In this document: positions 9,239 through 21,383 of the stretch, in pieces
How the letters are laid out: each line of letters begins with the position of its first letter
Numbering within the stretch: the stretch's first letter is position 1
Assembly (NCBI GenBank): GCA_050185195.1
Contig: JBFWZQ010000001.1
Span: 1-64,000 of the forward strand
Direction of reading: 5' to 3'
Length of the DNA stretch: 64,000 nt
Source: CADEFQ01 sp050185195
Lineage (GTDB): Bacteria; Pseudomonadota; Gammaproteobacteria; Steroidobacterales; Steroidobacteraceae
The notes under the pieces: model-generated
What the model saw: the letters and a program-made list of their open reading frames with translations, nothing else
Database searches by the model: none
Told to the model about the DNA's origin: nothing
Program-made: the position numbers and the translations under genes

Positions 9239-10348
9239 CTATCGCACGGCGCCGCGCAGCAGCCGCGGCAGGGTGTCCGCATCCCAGCCCGGCGTCGCGC
9301 GCCCGAGCCGCACGACGACCAGTCGTTCGCCCGGCCAGGCCCAGACGATGCGTCCGTCGCCGGCGAGCGAAACGCCGCCGCCGTCGAGCCCTCGCGCGTC
9401 GAGTCCCTGGTGCGGATTCGGCACGGAGCCGCGCGCCAGCTCGCCGATCCAGCCGGGTGGCAGCATCGGCCTGCCGGCGACGACGCCCTCGTCGGCAAGG
9501 AACGCACCGAGTCGCAACAGGTCGCCCGGCGCCGCGCGCAGGCCGTCGAACACCGCGGCCATGCCGCCGCGCCGATCGAGCCTGATTTCCGCCACGCCTG
9601 CGCCGATCGGCTGCCACAGCGCCTGCGCGATGAATCGCGGATAGGGTTCGCCGGTGGCGCGCTCGAGTATCACGCCGAGCAACTGGGCATCGACCGGAGA
9701 CACCGCGAAATGCGTGCCGGGTTCATGCGCCAGGTCGAAGGCCAGCGCCGCGCGCCCGGTGCGGGTGCCGAACCGCAATCGCCCGCTCTTGCCGAAGAGC
9801 GCGATCCAGTCGTCCAGCCGTGCGGGCTCGAGGCCCGAAACATTCCCGAGGAGTTGTCGCAGCGTGATCTCGCCGCGCGGTTCCCCGCGCCACTCCTCGA
9901 GCCAGTGTTCGACGCGCACATCGAGCGAGGGGACGCGGCCCTCCGCTACCGCGCGCCCGTAGGCGAGACCGAGCAGCGACGGACTGAACCCGCGCATCGG
10001 ATAGGGTGTCTCGCGCGTGAGCCCCTGCCAGTAGCGCTCGAGCTGCACCTCGCCTCGATGCAGGACGAGCAGCGCCGCACTGTCGTTCGCCGCGGCCCAG
10101 GCTTCGGCCTGCGCGAGCGCGCCCGCATCGATCGTGCGCCTCGCCGGCGTGGCGACAGGAAAGAACGCAGTGGCGGGCCCGCCGAATGCCTCCACCGGCG
10201 CCTGCGCGGGTGCGCGCCAGCCGGTCCCGTCGGGTGTGAGCTGCCACAGGCGATGCAGGAACGGCCAGTCCGCCGCGAGGAACCCGATCCCCGCGGAGAG
10301 CATGAGAGCCGCCGACGTGACGAGCGCGAGGAGCAGGCGTCGCAACAT
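9239..10348 (-). CDS. Beta-lactamase-fold (class C/EstB) protein, probably catalytically inactive
   Basis: A 369-residue protein with an N-terminal hydrophobic segment (about residues 5-25), then a serine-hydrolase-like domain of the beta-lactamase/penicillin-binding fold. Family landmarks are visible: VLHRGEVQLERYW, LGLAYGRAVAEGRVPSLD, ITLRQLLGNVSGLEP and LLGVILERATGEPY. The catalytic Ser-x-x-Lys should sit before the LLGLAYG helix, but the sequence there (residues 116-127) is YPMRGFSPSLLG, with no lysine. The Tyr-x-Asn position, expected just before LLGVILE, reads VSPVDAQ. Both catalytic motifs therefore look lost, so a structural or binding role is likelier than hydrolysis. It heads the minus-strand transporter group, divergent from glgA. 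Confidence 0.8.
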   Translation of the reverse strand: MLRRLLLALVTSAALMLSAGIGFLAADWPFLHRLWQLTPDGTGWRAPAQAPVEAFGGPATAFFPVATPARRTIDAGALAQAEAWAAANDSAALLVLHRGEVQLERYWQGLTRETPYPMRGFSPSLLGLAYGRAVAEGRVPSLDVRVEHWLEEWRGEPRGEITLRQLLGNVSGLEPARLDDWIALFGKSGRLRFGTRTGRAALAFDLAHEPGTHFAVSPVDAQLLGVILERATGEPYPRFIAQALWQPIGAGVAEIRLDRRGGMAAVFDGLRAAPGDLLRLGAFLADEGVVAGRPMLPPGWIGELARGSVPNPHQGLDARGLDGGGVSLAGDGRIVWAWPGERLVVVRLGRATPGWDADTLPRLLRGAVR

Positions 10349-10374
10349 GTCGCCATGATAATTAAACTCACGAC

Positions 10375-11754
10375 GTGCCGCTTCGCATCGCCCTGCTCAC
10401 CTCGGAGATCACGCCCTGGTCCAAGACCGGCGGGCTCGCCGACGTCACCGGGGCGCTTGCGAAACACCTGGCGCTCGCCGGTCACGAGGTGCATGTCTTC
10501 ACGCCGCGCTACTCGGGCATCGCGCAGGGCATCGACATGGCCACCGTGCCGGGCTCGACCGCCCGCATGCACTTCCTCGACGACCCGGCGCTCTTCGCCC
10601 GCGCCAGCCTCTACACCACGGACGCCGACGAGCATCGGCGCTTCATCGCCCTCACCCGCTGGGCGTTCGACACCTGCCGCCGCATCGGCTTTGCGCCGCA
10701 GATCCTGCATTGCCATGACTGGCACACGGCCTTCAGCCCGTTGCTGCTCGAGGCCGAGTGGTCCCGCGACCCGCTTTTCGCCGACACGCGCAGCGTGCTG
10801 ACGATCCACAACATCGGCTACCAGGGCGTGTTCGATGCGCGGTTTGCACCCGACCTCGGCCTCGCCGACCTGCGCTGGCTCCACCAGGACGACCTGCACG
10901 CCGGTGTCGTCAATCCGCTGAAGCACGGCATCCTCTACGCCCACGCGATCACCACCGTGAGCCCGACGTATGCGCGGGAAATCCGCACCGCCGAGTACGG
11001 CGCGGGCCTCGAACAGGCGCTGCGCGAGCGGGCGATCGCGCTGACCGGTATCCTCAACGGCGTCGACTACGACGAATGGGATCCCCGGCGCGACCGCCAC
11101 CTGCCCACCCGGTATGACGAGCGCTCACTCGGGACCAAGGCCGAGCTCAAGCGCCTGTTCCTGGCGCGCGAAGGGCTGCCGCAACGACCCGACGTGCCAC
11201 TCCTCGGCGTCGTGAGCCGGCTCGCGGCGCAGAAGGGCTTCGAGCTGCTGTTCGACACGCTGCCGCCCCTCCTCGCGCAGGGTCGCGTGCAGCTCGCCGC
11301 GCTCGGCAGTGGCGAGCCCAGGTACGAGCAGTTTTTCGCCGGGCTCGCGCGCGACTACCCGCAGGCGGCGGCCTTTCGCGCCGGTTACGATGAGGCACAG
11401 GCGCACTGGATCGAGGCGGCGAGCGATTTTTTCCTGATGCCGTCGCGCTACGAACCCTGCGGGCTCAACCAGATGTACAGCCTGCGCTATGGCGCCGTGC
11501 CGGTCGTGCGGCGCACGGGTGGCCTTGCCGACTCCGTCGAACCTTTCGACCCGGCCACCGGCCGTGGCACCGGCATCGTGTTCAACGACTTCGATGCGCC
11601 GGCGATGGCGTGGGCGCTGTCGCAGGCGCTGGCGCTCTACGCGGATGCCGCGGCTTACGCGCGGGTCGTGCAGAACGGCATGGCGCAGGATTTCTCCTGG
11701 GCGCGGCAGGTTCAGGAATATGTGGCGTTGTACGAGGGGCTGCTGGGTCGCTAG
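10375..11754 (+). CDS. glgA: Glycogen synthase (ADP-glucose)
   Basis: A 459-residue GT5 glycosyltransferase that elongates alpha-1,4-glucan from ADP-glucose. The ADP-glucose-binding motif KTGGLADV starts at residue 17. Other family blocks are PQILHCHDWHTAFSPLLL, the acceptor-site phrase TVSPTYAREI, and the C-terminal MPSRYEPCGLNQMYSLRYG with RTGGL. The start is GTG, placed by the universal N-terminal IALLTSEITPWSKTGG. Only 26 bp separate it from the divergent serine-hydrolase-like gene. GATAAT at 10357-10362 could be its -10, giving a very short leader. It lies next to the other glg genes but is transcribed convergently with the glgC operon. Confidence 0.96.
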   Translation: MPLRIALLTSEITPWSKTGGLADVTGALAKHLALAGHEVHVFTPRYSGIAQGIDMATVPGSTARMHFLDDPALFARASLYTTDADEHRRFIALTRWAFDTCRRIGFAPQILHCHDWHTAFSPLLLEAEWSRDPLFADTRSVLTIHNIGYQGVFDARFAPDLGLADLRWLHQDDLHAGVVNPLKHGILYAHAITTVSPTYAREIRTAEYGAGLEQALRERAIALTGILNGVDYDEWDPRRDRHLPTRYDERSLGTKAELKRLFLAREGLPQRPDVPLLGVVSRLAAQKGFELLFDTLPPLLAQGRVQLAALGSGEPRYEQFFAGLARDYPQAAAFRAGYDEAQAHWIEAASDFFLMPSRYEPCGLNQMYSLRYGAVPVVRRTGGLADSVEPFDPATGRGTGIVFNDFDAPAMAWALSQALALYADAAAYARVVQNGMAQDFSWARQVQEYVALYEGLLGR

Positions 11755-11775
11755 GGCGGTTGCAGGTGCGCCCCG

Positions 11776-12249
11776 CTACGGCCGCGGCGCGCCCTTGAGG
11801 TCGCCCAGCCGGAACGAGCCGGTCTCCTCGAACGGGATCGATCGCAACAGGCCGGACGAGAGCGACAGCTTGCCGCGCACGCGGTACTCGAGCGCCTCGC
11901 GGGCCTTGCCGTCCCGCATGCCGGAGACGAGCCTCAGGATCGCGCCCGCCATGTTCGCCGAAAGCAACATGTCGAACTCGGCTTCGCCGAACGCAGGCAC
12001 CGTGAACGCCTCGCCCGCGACACCGTGCGCGAACTCCTCGCCGTTCAGGTCCATCGTCGCGGAGATGCCCTTGACCGGCAGCGCGCGATCGTTCGGATTC
12101 TGCACGCGCAGGCGCACCTTGAAGCGCTGGTCGAACAGCTCGCTGCGCTGCATTTCGATGCCGACGACCTGCAGCTTCGGCGTTTCGAAGCGCGTGGCCG
12201 CGCACGCGCTGACGACGAGCAGGAGGGCCGCGGCCCACAGTATCCTCAT
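11776..12249 (-). CDS. LEA14-like (WHy-domain) lipoprotein
   Basis: A 157-residue exported protein. The N-terminus has a hydrophobic stretch ending in a lipobox, VSAC, with Cys at residue 17, so it is probably a lipoprotein. The mature part resembles LEA type-2/WHy beta-sandwich domains: LQVVGIEM near the start, then VRLRVQNPNDRALPVKGISATMDLNGEEFAHG, a pattern typical of these proteins (alternating strands with an NPN turn). Function in bacteria is poorly understood; desiccation or envelope-stress roles have been suggested for the family. Its ATG overlaps the malQ stop (ATGA), making it the last gene of the glgC-GH57-malQ operon. Confidence 0.82.
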   Translation of the reverse strand: MRILWAAALLLVVSACAATRFETPKLQVVGIEMQRSELFDQRFKVRLRVQNPNDRALPVKGISATMDLNGEEFAHGVAGEAFTVPAFGEAEFDMLLSANMAGAILRLVSGMRDGKAREALEYRVRGKLSLSSGLLRSIPFEETGSFRLGDLKGAPRP

Positions 12250-13595
12250 GCCGCATATCCTAGCAGAGCGCGGCCGTGCCGCCGGTTGGCGCCGGCGTAG
12301 TGCGCCGCAAGTTCGTCCGTCAGCGCACCCGACGCCAGCCGCCACTGCCAGTTTCCTGCCGTGGTGCCCGGGACGTTGATGCGCGCTTCGCTGTCGAGCG
12401 CCAGCAGGTCCGCGGCGGGAATCACCGCGAGTTCCGCCACCGAAGCGAGCGCCGCCTGGACCAGCGCTTCGGGCATGTCGCCCGCGTTTGCATGCAACAG
12501 GGCATCGACGCGGGCGCGCGTCGTGGCATCGAGGCTTCGATACCAGCCGACGGTCGTGTCGTTGTCGTGCGTGCCCGTGTAGACGACCGAATCGCGTGTA
12601 TGCCGGTGCGGCAGGTAGGGGTTGTCCGGCGAGCCGTCGAACGCGAACTGCAGCACCCGCATGCCGGGCAACGCGAATTCGCGCCGCAGCGCTTCGACAT
12701 CGGGCGTGATGATGCCGAGGTCCTCGGCGACGAAGGCTGGCGCGCGAGCGTCGTCCACCAGCGTACGCAGCAGGGCACGACCGCCCGCGGGCCGCCACTC
12801 TCCCTCGCGCGCGGTGCGCGCTCCCGCAGGCACGCGCCAGTACGCCGCGAGGCCCCGGAAATGATCGAGCCGCAGCAGGTCGAAGCGTGCGCGCGCGCGT
12901 GCGACGCGCGCGCGCCAGAAGGCGTAGCCATCCGCCGCCATCGCCTCCCAGTCGTAGAGCGGGTTGCCCCACAACTGGCCGTCGACGGCGAAATAGTCGG
13001 GCGGCACCCCCGCGAGTGCGAGCGGCCGGCCCCCGCCATCGAGCTGGAACTGGTTTCGATGCACCCAGGTTTCCACTGAATCGGGCGCGACATAGATCGG
13101 CAAGTCGCCGAAGAGCGCGATGCCGCGGGCATTGGCGTAGCCGCGCAGCTCCGCCCATCCCCGCTCGGCGAGGCATTGCTCGATCAGCACGCGTTCGATC
13201 GCGGCAGCATGCCGATCGCGCGCCGCGGCGAGCGCCCCCGGTTCGCGGTCGCGCAATGGCACCGGCCAGTCCCGCCACGGGGCGTCGCCGTGCGCGGCCG
13301 AGAGAACGGCGTGCAGCGCGTAGTCGTCGGCCCATGCGGATTCGCGTGCGCGCCACGCCGCGAACTCGCCGGCATCCAGGTCCCGGCGATCGATCAGGAT
13401 CGGGTGCGTGGCATGGTCGGATCGCAGCCAGTAAGGCGATCCGTCGCTGCCCGTGGGGCCGATCGGCAATACCTGCCACACCGAGAACCGCGCCGCGACG
13501 AGCCAGTCGATGAACGCACGCGCGGCGCCGGCGAGACCGTCGTCGGCTTGCCAGAGCGAGGACACCGGCAGCAGTACGCCCGCGCGGCGTGTCAT
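12246..13595 (-). CDS. malQ: 4-alpha-glucanotransferase (amylomaltase)
   Basis: A 449-residue GH77 enzyme that transfers alpha-1,4-glucan segments between maltodextrins. It starts RRAGVLLPVSSLW and has the family phrases SPYWLRSDHATHPILID, FGDLPIYVAPDSVETW and DYFAVDGQLWGNPLYDW. The catalytic trio is visible: nucleophile Asp in LLRLDHFRGL, acid/base Glu in FVAEDLGIITP, and the third Asp in GTHDNDTTVGWY. It is at the short end for the family. The ATG overlaps the GH57 stop by 4 bp and its own stop overlaps the lipoprotein start, so it is translationally coupled on both sides. Confidence 0.94.
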   Translation of the reverse strand: MTRRAGVLLPVSSLWQADDGLAGAARAFIDWLVAARFSVWQVLPIGPTGSDGSPYWLRSDHATHPILIDRRDLDAGEFAAWRARESAWADDYALHAVLSAAHGDAPWRDWPVPLRDREPGALAAARDRHAAAIERVLIEQCLAERGWAELRGYANARGIALFGDLPIYVAPDSVETWVHRNQFQLDGGGRPLALAGVPPDYFAVDGQLWGNPLYDWEAMAADGYAFWRARVARARARFDLLRLDHFRGLAAYWRVPAGARTAREGEWRPAGGRALLRTLVDDARAPAFVAEDLGIITPDVEALRREFALPGMRVLQFAFDGSPDNPYLPHRHTRDSVVYTGTHDNDTTVGWYRSLDATTRARVDALLHANAGDMPEALVQAALASVAELAVIPAADLLALDSEARINVPGTTAGNWQWRLASGALTDELAAHYAGANRRHGRALLGYAA

Positions 13596-15259
13596 CCGGC
13601 CGTCGCCCGCCGCATGACGCCGCCCTGCTCCATCGCGCCGCCACCGCGGGAGACCGGATTTTCGAGCGCGATCGGCGGCTCGAGCGCGAGCAGGCGATAG
13701 AGAGTCGCCAGCTGCCGGCGGAAGAGCTGGTCGAACTGCGCGACGGCTTCGGCCGGGTTGTAGTCGCCGAACCACCAGAACCAGTCGGAACTCTCGCACA
13801 GCGCGAGCTGGCGTTCGGCGGCGACGACCGCTTCGGGCGAGAGGGCGCCGCTCGCAAGTACGCGGTCATGGGCGAGCTTCGCTACGCACAGCAGGTCCCA
13901 GGCCGCGTTCTTGTCGGCATCGCCGATCCAGGTGGCGAGCGTCGCATGCACCCAGCTTCCGGCGCGCACGCGCGGCAGAGCCGCCGGCTGCAGGTCGCGC
14001 GCGCCGAGCGCGCCGAGCGTGGTCAGCTCGAGCGCGGGGTGTTCCGCGAGCGCGGCATACAGCCCCTTCAGGAAGTGGTAACCGTTCTGCGGGTAGTGCT
14101 CCCAGGCGTTCTCGCCGTCGAGCGCGACCAGGACGGCGTGCTGGCTGGAGCCCGCGCGACGCCGCGCAATTTCCGTGAGCGAAGCGACGAAGTGGGCGAC
14201 CGCGTCGTCGCCGTGCCAGCCGGCGTAGGTGAAGCCGATGAGGTCCGAAAGCCCGTCGTCGCGAAACCAGCAGTCGAGCGTGCGCCCCGGCCTGCGATAC
14301 GGCCGGTCCGCCTCCGCCCCGGGCAGGCTGGCCTGCAGGACGCCCGCGCTGCTGGCGACCCACGCGAGTCCGTGCCGCTCGATGACCGCGAGGGCCTCAT
14401 CGCTCACCGCGCCTTCCGATGGCCAGCAGCCCGCGGGCCTCGCGCCGAACGCGCGCGTGAACACGCGCAGCGCCTCCGCCATCTGCCAATCGGCGCGTTC
14501 GCGCCCGCCCGGATAGGCCGCATGCCGCGGCAACGGGCTGTCGGGCAGCGATTCCCGTGCCACCGCGAGATCGCACAGCAACGGCAGGATCGGATGCGAA
14601 TACGGCGACACCGAAAGTTCGCAGCGCCCTGCCTGCGCGAGCGCGCGATAACGCGGCACGATCGAGGCGAGCGTCTCGCCGATCACGCCGAGCAGGCGAC
14701 GGCGGTCGTCCGGCTGGAAGCCGCGGCCCTGCTCCATCAGGGCGGCAACGCGCGCGTCGCTGCGGCGGATGGTCTCGCCCGTCCACGCCAGGTGGTACCA
14801 GACCGCGAGGTCCGCGATATAGGCATCGCTCGCATAGGCGATGCGCGCGGGCGTCGCGAATGATTCCGCGAGGTCGACGAGCTCACGGAAGATCGGCAGC
14901 GGCTCGATCATCTGCGTGCGCTGCGCGCGCAGCAGCGCGCGCACGAGCGCGAGGCGCAGGGCGGGATCGCGCGGCGCAGCTTCGACGAGCGCGGCAAGCA
15001 CCGGGTCGCGCAGGGGCGCGCCCGAGTCGAGATAGCGCCCGACTTCGCCCGCCAGGCTTTCGAGCTGCTCGAGCAGCACGGGCGTGAAATTGACGACGGC
15101 GCGCGCGGCCGGGGTGGCCTCGAGGTGCGCCGCCATGTCGGCGTAGTCCTTGATCGCGTGCAGCGCGGTCCAGGGCTGCACGTACTCGCCGGTGAGCGCA
15201 TCGCGATACTGCGGCTGGTGCATGTGCCAGAGCAGCACGACGGGCAGGCGCGCGGCCAT
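13592..15259 (-). CDS. GH57 family alpha-glucan-acting glycoside hydrolase
   Basis: A 555-residue cytoplasmic GH57 protein. The N-terminal family motif is LLWHMHQPQYRD. The catalytic nucleophile should be Glu in CWPSEGAVS near residue 287, and the acid/base Asp in VALDGENAWEHYPQNG near 378. GH57 includes alpha-amylases, 4-alpha-glucanotransferases and branching enzymes. Because a GH13 branching enzyme (glgB) and malQ are already present nearby, an amylase or trimming role on glycogen or maltodextrin is plausible, but this is inference. It starts 4 bp after the glgC stop and overlaps malQ. Confidence 0.9.
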   Translation of the reverse strand: MAARLPVVLLWHMHQPQYRDALTGEYVQPWTALHAIKDYADMAAHLEATPAARAVVNFTPVLLEQLESLAGEVGRYLDSGAPLRDPVLAALVEAAPRDPALRLALVRALLRAQRTQMIEPLPIFRELVDLAESFATPARIAYASDAYIADLAVWYHLAWTGETIRRSDARVAALMEQGRGFQPDDRRRLLGVIGETLASIVPRYRALAQAGRCELSVSPYSHPILPLLCDLAVARESLPDSPLPRHAAYPGGRERADWQMAEALRVFTRAFGARPAGCWPSEGAVSDEALAVIERHGLAWVASSAGVLQASLPGAEADRPYRRPGRTLDCWFRDDGLSDLIGFTYAGWHGDDAVAHFVASLTEIARRRAGSSQHAVLVALDGENAWEHYPQNGYHFLKGLYAALAEHPALELTTLGALGARDLQPAALPRVRAGSWVHATLATWIGDADKNAAWDLLCVAKLAHDRVLASGALSPEAVVAAERQLALCESSDWFWWFGDYNPAEAVAQFDQLFRRQLATLYRLLALEPPIALENPVSRGGGAMEQGGVMRRATAG

Positions 15260-15263
15260 GCGA

Positions 15264-16538
15264 TCAGGCCGCCGTCGGGCGCAGCATCCCGGCGGTGACG
15301 AGCACCACGCCCCGGTCGGTGACGAAAAAACGTTCGCGATCCTGCGCGGGATCGAAACCGATGCGCGTGCCGTCGGGCACCTCGCAGCCTTCGTCGACGA
15401 TGGCGCCCCGCACGTGGCAATCGCGACCGATCGTCGCGCCCGGCAGGATCATCGAGCGGTACACGCTGCTGCGTTCGTTGACGCGCACGTTCGTGAACAG
15501 CAGCGACTCGCGGACCTGGGCGCCCGACACGATGGCGCCGCCCGCCACCATCGAGTTGATCGCGGTCCCGACCCGCTCGCCGTCATCCAGCACGAACTTC
15601 GCCGGCGGTTGCTGCAGCTGGTAGGTCCAGATCGGCCATTCCTCGTCGTAGATGTTGAGTTCCGGGGCGACGTGCACGAGCTCGAGGTTCGCCTCGTAGT
15701 AGGCGTCGATCGTGCCGACGTCGCGCCAGTAACTCTGCGCGCGCGTCTTCACGTCCTGGAAGGGATAGGCGTACACCTGCAGGCGCTCGATCGCGTCGGG
15801 AATGATGTTGCGACCGAAGTCGTGCTGCGAGGCGGGGCTCGCCGCATCGGCCACCAGCAGGTCCTCGAGCAGGCGCGTGTTGAACACGTAGATGCCCATC
15901 GAGGCGAGCGCGCTGTCGGGGCGTCCCGGCACCGGATCGGGATCGGCGGGTTTCTCCGTGAATTTCGTCACGCGATGCCACTCGGTCACCGTCATCACGC
16001 CGAACGCCTTCGCTGCGACGGCACGCGGCACCTCGACCACCCCGACCGTGATGTCGGCGCCCTTCTCGACGTGGGAGGCGATCATCGGGCCGTAGTCCAT
16101 CTTGTAGATGTGGTCGCCCGCGAGCACCAGCACGTACTTCGGGTGGTGGCCCAGGATCGCCTCGAGGTTCTGGTAGACCGAATCCGCGGTGCCGAGGTAC
16201 CAGTGATCGCCGCGTTGCTGCTGCGCGGGAATCACGTCGACGAACTCACCGAACTCGCCGCGCAGGTAACCCCAGCCACGCTGCACGTGCTGGATCAGCG
16301 ACTGCGCCTTGTACTGGGTGAGTACCATGACCTGGCGGATGCCGGAGTTCACGCAGTTCGACAGCACGAAATCGACGATGCGGAACTTGCCGCCGAAGGG
16401 CGCCGCGGGCTTGCAGCGATTGGCGGTGAGCGGGCCCAGCCGTTCGCCGCGGCCACCCGCCATGATCACCGCGAGCGCGCCGCCGGTCAGACGGCTGACG
16501 TAGCGGCCGGACGACGTGCGTGCGGCTTGCTTCGGCAT
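15264..16538 (-). CDS. glgC: Glucose-1-phosphate adenylyltransferase (ADP-glucose synthase)
   Basis: A 424-residue enzyme catalysing ATP + glucose-1-phosphate to ADP-glucose, the committed step of bacterial glycogen synthesis; family members are allosterically controlled. The N-terminal nucleotidyltransferase domain has VIMAGGRGERLGPLTANRCK, the GGKFRIVDFVLSNCVNSGI block, and QRGDHWYLGTADSVYQN. The C-terminal left-handed beta-helix follows (residues about 300-420). The start is the ATG of MPKQAARTSSGRYVSR. First gene of the glgC-GH57-malQ-lipoprotein operon. Its start codon is only 7 bp from the upstream stop that opens the divergent glgB frame. Confidence 0.96.
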   Translation of the reverse strand: MPKQAARTSSGRYVSRLTGGALAVIMAGGRGERLGPLTANRCKPAAPFGGKFRIVDFVLSNCVNSGIRQVMVLTQYKAQSLIQHVQRGWGYLRGEFGEFVDVIPAQQQRGDHWYLGTADSVYQNLEAILGHHPKYVLVLAGDHIYKMDYGPMIASHVEKGADITVGVVEVPRAVAAKAFGVMTVTEWHRVTKFTEKPADPDPVPGRPDSALASMGIYVFNTRLLEDLLVADAASPASQHDFGRNIIPDAIERLQVYAYPFQDVKTRAQSYWRDVGTIDAYYEANLELVHVAPELNIYDEEWPIWTYQLQQPPAKFVLDDGERVGTAINSMVAGGAIVSGAQVRESLLFTNVRVNERSSVYRSMILPGATIGRDCHVRGAIVDEGCEVPDGTRIGFDPAQDRERFFVTDRGVVLVTAGMLRPTAA

Positions 16539-16545
16539 ATGGTAG

Positions 16546-16803
16546 ATACACGGTATCACACGCCACGCACCGACAACCGACCCGCTGCTCGCGCCGCTCG
16601 CGCGGGACCTCGAACGCATCGCGGCCGGCCGCCACCACCATCCGCACGGCGTACTCGGCCGGCACGACGGGGCCGACGGGGAATGCACGATCCTGCTGCA
16701 CCTGCCGCGTGCGCGCGGCGTCACGATCGAGGACGGCCTCGAAGCACAGCGGCTCGACCACTCCGATTTCTTCGCCTGGCGCGGCAGCGCGGCGCTCGTC
16801 CCG
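16546..16803 (+). other. In-frame N-terminal coding extension of glgB without a standard start
   Basis: This stretch continues the glgB frame without a stop and encodes residues that align with the N-terminus of known GlgB proteins. Possible initiators are only near-cognate codons: ATA at 16546, ATC at 16555, CTG at 16585. An ATG at 16539 exists in another frame and would need a one-base shift to enter the glgB frame. A TAGATA hexamer at 16543-16548 could serve as a -10. Confidence 0.6.
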
Positions 16804-18733
16804 GTGCACTACCGGGTGCAGTGGAGCGACGCGCTGGGGACACACGCGCGCCACGATCCGTACAGTTTCGCGCCGCAGATCGATGCCGGCTCACTCGCGA
16901 GCTTTGCACGCGGCGCCCACCACAGCGCCTGGGAGATGCTGGGCGCGCTGCCGTCCGTCCGCGACGGCATCGCGGGCGTGCGTTTTGCCGTATGGGCGCC
17001 GCACGCGGAACGCGTGAGCGTGGTCGGTCCGTTCTGCCAGTGGGACGGTCGCCAGTACCCGCTGTCCGCGCGCGCCTCGAGCGGGGTGTTCGAGCTGTTC
17101 GTGCCCGGCCTTGCGCCCGGCGAGCTCTACAAGTTCGAGATCCGCCACCGCGACAGCGGCGCCCTCTCGCTCAAGTCGGACCCGTACGCGCGCGAAGCCG
17201 AGTTACGGCCGGCGACCGCCTCGCGCGTCGGCAACCTCGCGCCGTACGCGTGGCGCGACGACGGCTGGCTGGCCGCCCGCGCCGCGCGCAACTGGCTGCA
17301 CGCGCCGATGAGCATCTACGAGGTGCACGCCGGCTCGTGGCGTCGCCACGCGGACGGGGGCTACTGCACCTGGCGCGAGCTCGCGCAGACCCTCGTTCCC
17401 TACGCCAAGGATCTCGGCTACACGCACCTCGAGCTGCTGCCCGTGACCGAACATCCGCTCGACGACTCCTGGGGTTACCAGGCGACGGGCTACTTCGCGC
17501 CGACGAGCCGCCACGGCACGCCCGACGACCTCAGGCACTTCATCGACGCCTGCCACGCGGCCGGGCTCGGCGTGCTGCTCGACTGGGTCCCGGGCCACTT
17601 CCCGCGCGACGCCCACGGGCTGGCACGCTTCGACGGCGCGCCGCTCTACGAGTACGCCGACCCGCGACGCGGCGAACACCGCGACTGGGGCACGCTGGTG
17701 TTCGACTACGAGCGCCACGAAGTGCGCTCGTTCCTGCTCTCGAGCGCCTGTTTCTGGCTCGGCGAATTCCACTTCGACGGCCTGCGCGTCGACGCCGTCG
17801 CCTCGATGCTGTACCTCGACTACAGCCGCAAGGACGATTTCCTGCCGAACCGCTACGGCGGCAACCAGAACCTCGAGGCGATCGCCTTCCTGCGCGAGCT
17901 CAATGCGCTCGTGCACGCGCGCTACCCCGGCGCGGTGGTGATCGCGGAGGAATCGACCGACTGGCCGATGGTGAGCCGACCGACCGAAACCGGCGGCCTC
18001 GGCTTCTCGATGAAGTGGAACATGGGCTGGATGCACGACACGCTCGGGTACTTCGGCAAGGATCCACTCTTTCGCTCGCACCACCATCGGCAGCTCACCT
18101 TCGCGATGATGTATGCGTACACGGAAAACTTCGTGCTGCCGCTCTCGCACGACGAAGTCGTGCACCTGAAGCGCTCGCTGCTCGGGCGCATGCCGGGCGA
18201 CGCGTGGCAAAGGTTCGCGAACCTGCGCCTGCTGTACCTCTACATGTGGACGTTGCCCGGCAAGAAGCTGCTGTTCATGGGCGGCGAATTCGGCCAGGAC
18301 AGCGAGTGGGATTTCGCGCGCGGGCTGCCGTGGCCGCAGGCCGATGAACCGGGGCACGCCGGTATCCGGCCGCTCATCCGCGACCTGAACCGCCTGTATG
18401 CCGGGGAACCAGGCCTGCATCGCCATGAATTCGAACCGCAGGGCTTCGAGTGGCTCGACTGCGACGACGCCGCGAGCTCGATCCTCGCTTACGTGCGCAG
18501 GAGCGGCGAGTCCTTCGTGGTCGTCGCGCTCAACTTCACGCCGGTGCCGCGCCACGGCCTGCGCATCGGCGTGCCGCAGGCGGGCCGCTACCGCGAGATC
18601 CTGAATTCCGACTCCGCGTTCTACGGCGGCAGCAATGTCGGCAATCCCCTGCCGCTCGCGACCTCGGCGGTCCCGCACCACGGGCGGGCGCAGTCGCTCG
18701 AGATCACGTTGCCGCCGCTCGGCGGCGTGATCC

Positions 18734-18753
<20 letters not shown>
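16804..18753 (+). CDS. glgB: 1,4-alpha-glucan branching enzyme
   Basis: A GH13 enzyme that makes alpha-1,6 branches in glycogen. The coordinates begin at the first ordinary start codon (GTG), giving 649 residues. Homology clearly continues upstream in the same frame: 16585-16803 encodes LARDLERIAAGRHHHPHGVLG, matching the N-terminal N1/CBM48-like domain of E. coli GlgB, but no ATG, GTG or TTG exists in that frame after the TAG at 16543. The catalytic residues are intact: Asp in LRVDAVASMLYLDYSRKD, Glu in VIAEESTDWP, Asp in LPLSHDEVVHLKRS. It is divergent from glgC, and its last 20 bp overlap the 3' end of glgP on the other strand. Confidence 0.93.
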
Positions 18754-21313
<2,560 letters not shown>

Positions 21314-21383
21314 GGATTGATGGGCCCCAGTGGTCTGTGGCGCTGGAGGCCGGCGCGCAGTCTAACAGGAACCTCATCTACGA

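Noticed and set aside
7430..10801. A plus-strand open frame of more than 1100 codons opposite the transporter genes
   Set aside because: It is antisense to well-recognised genes, its translation is rich in Arg, Gly, Ala and His with no family features, and long antisense frames are expected at this GC content.
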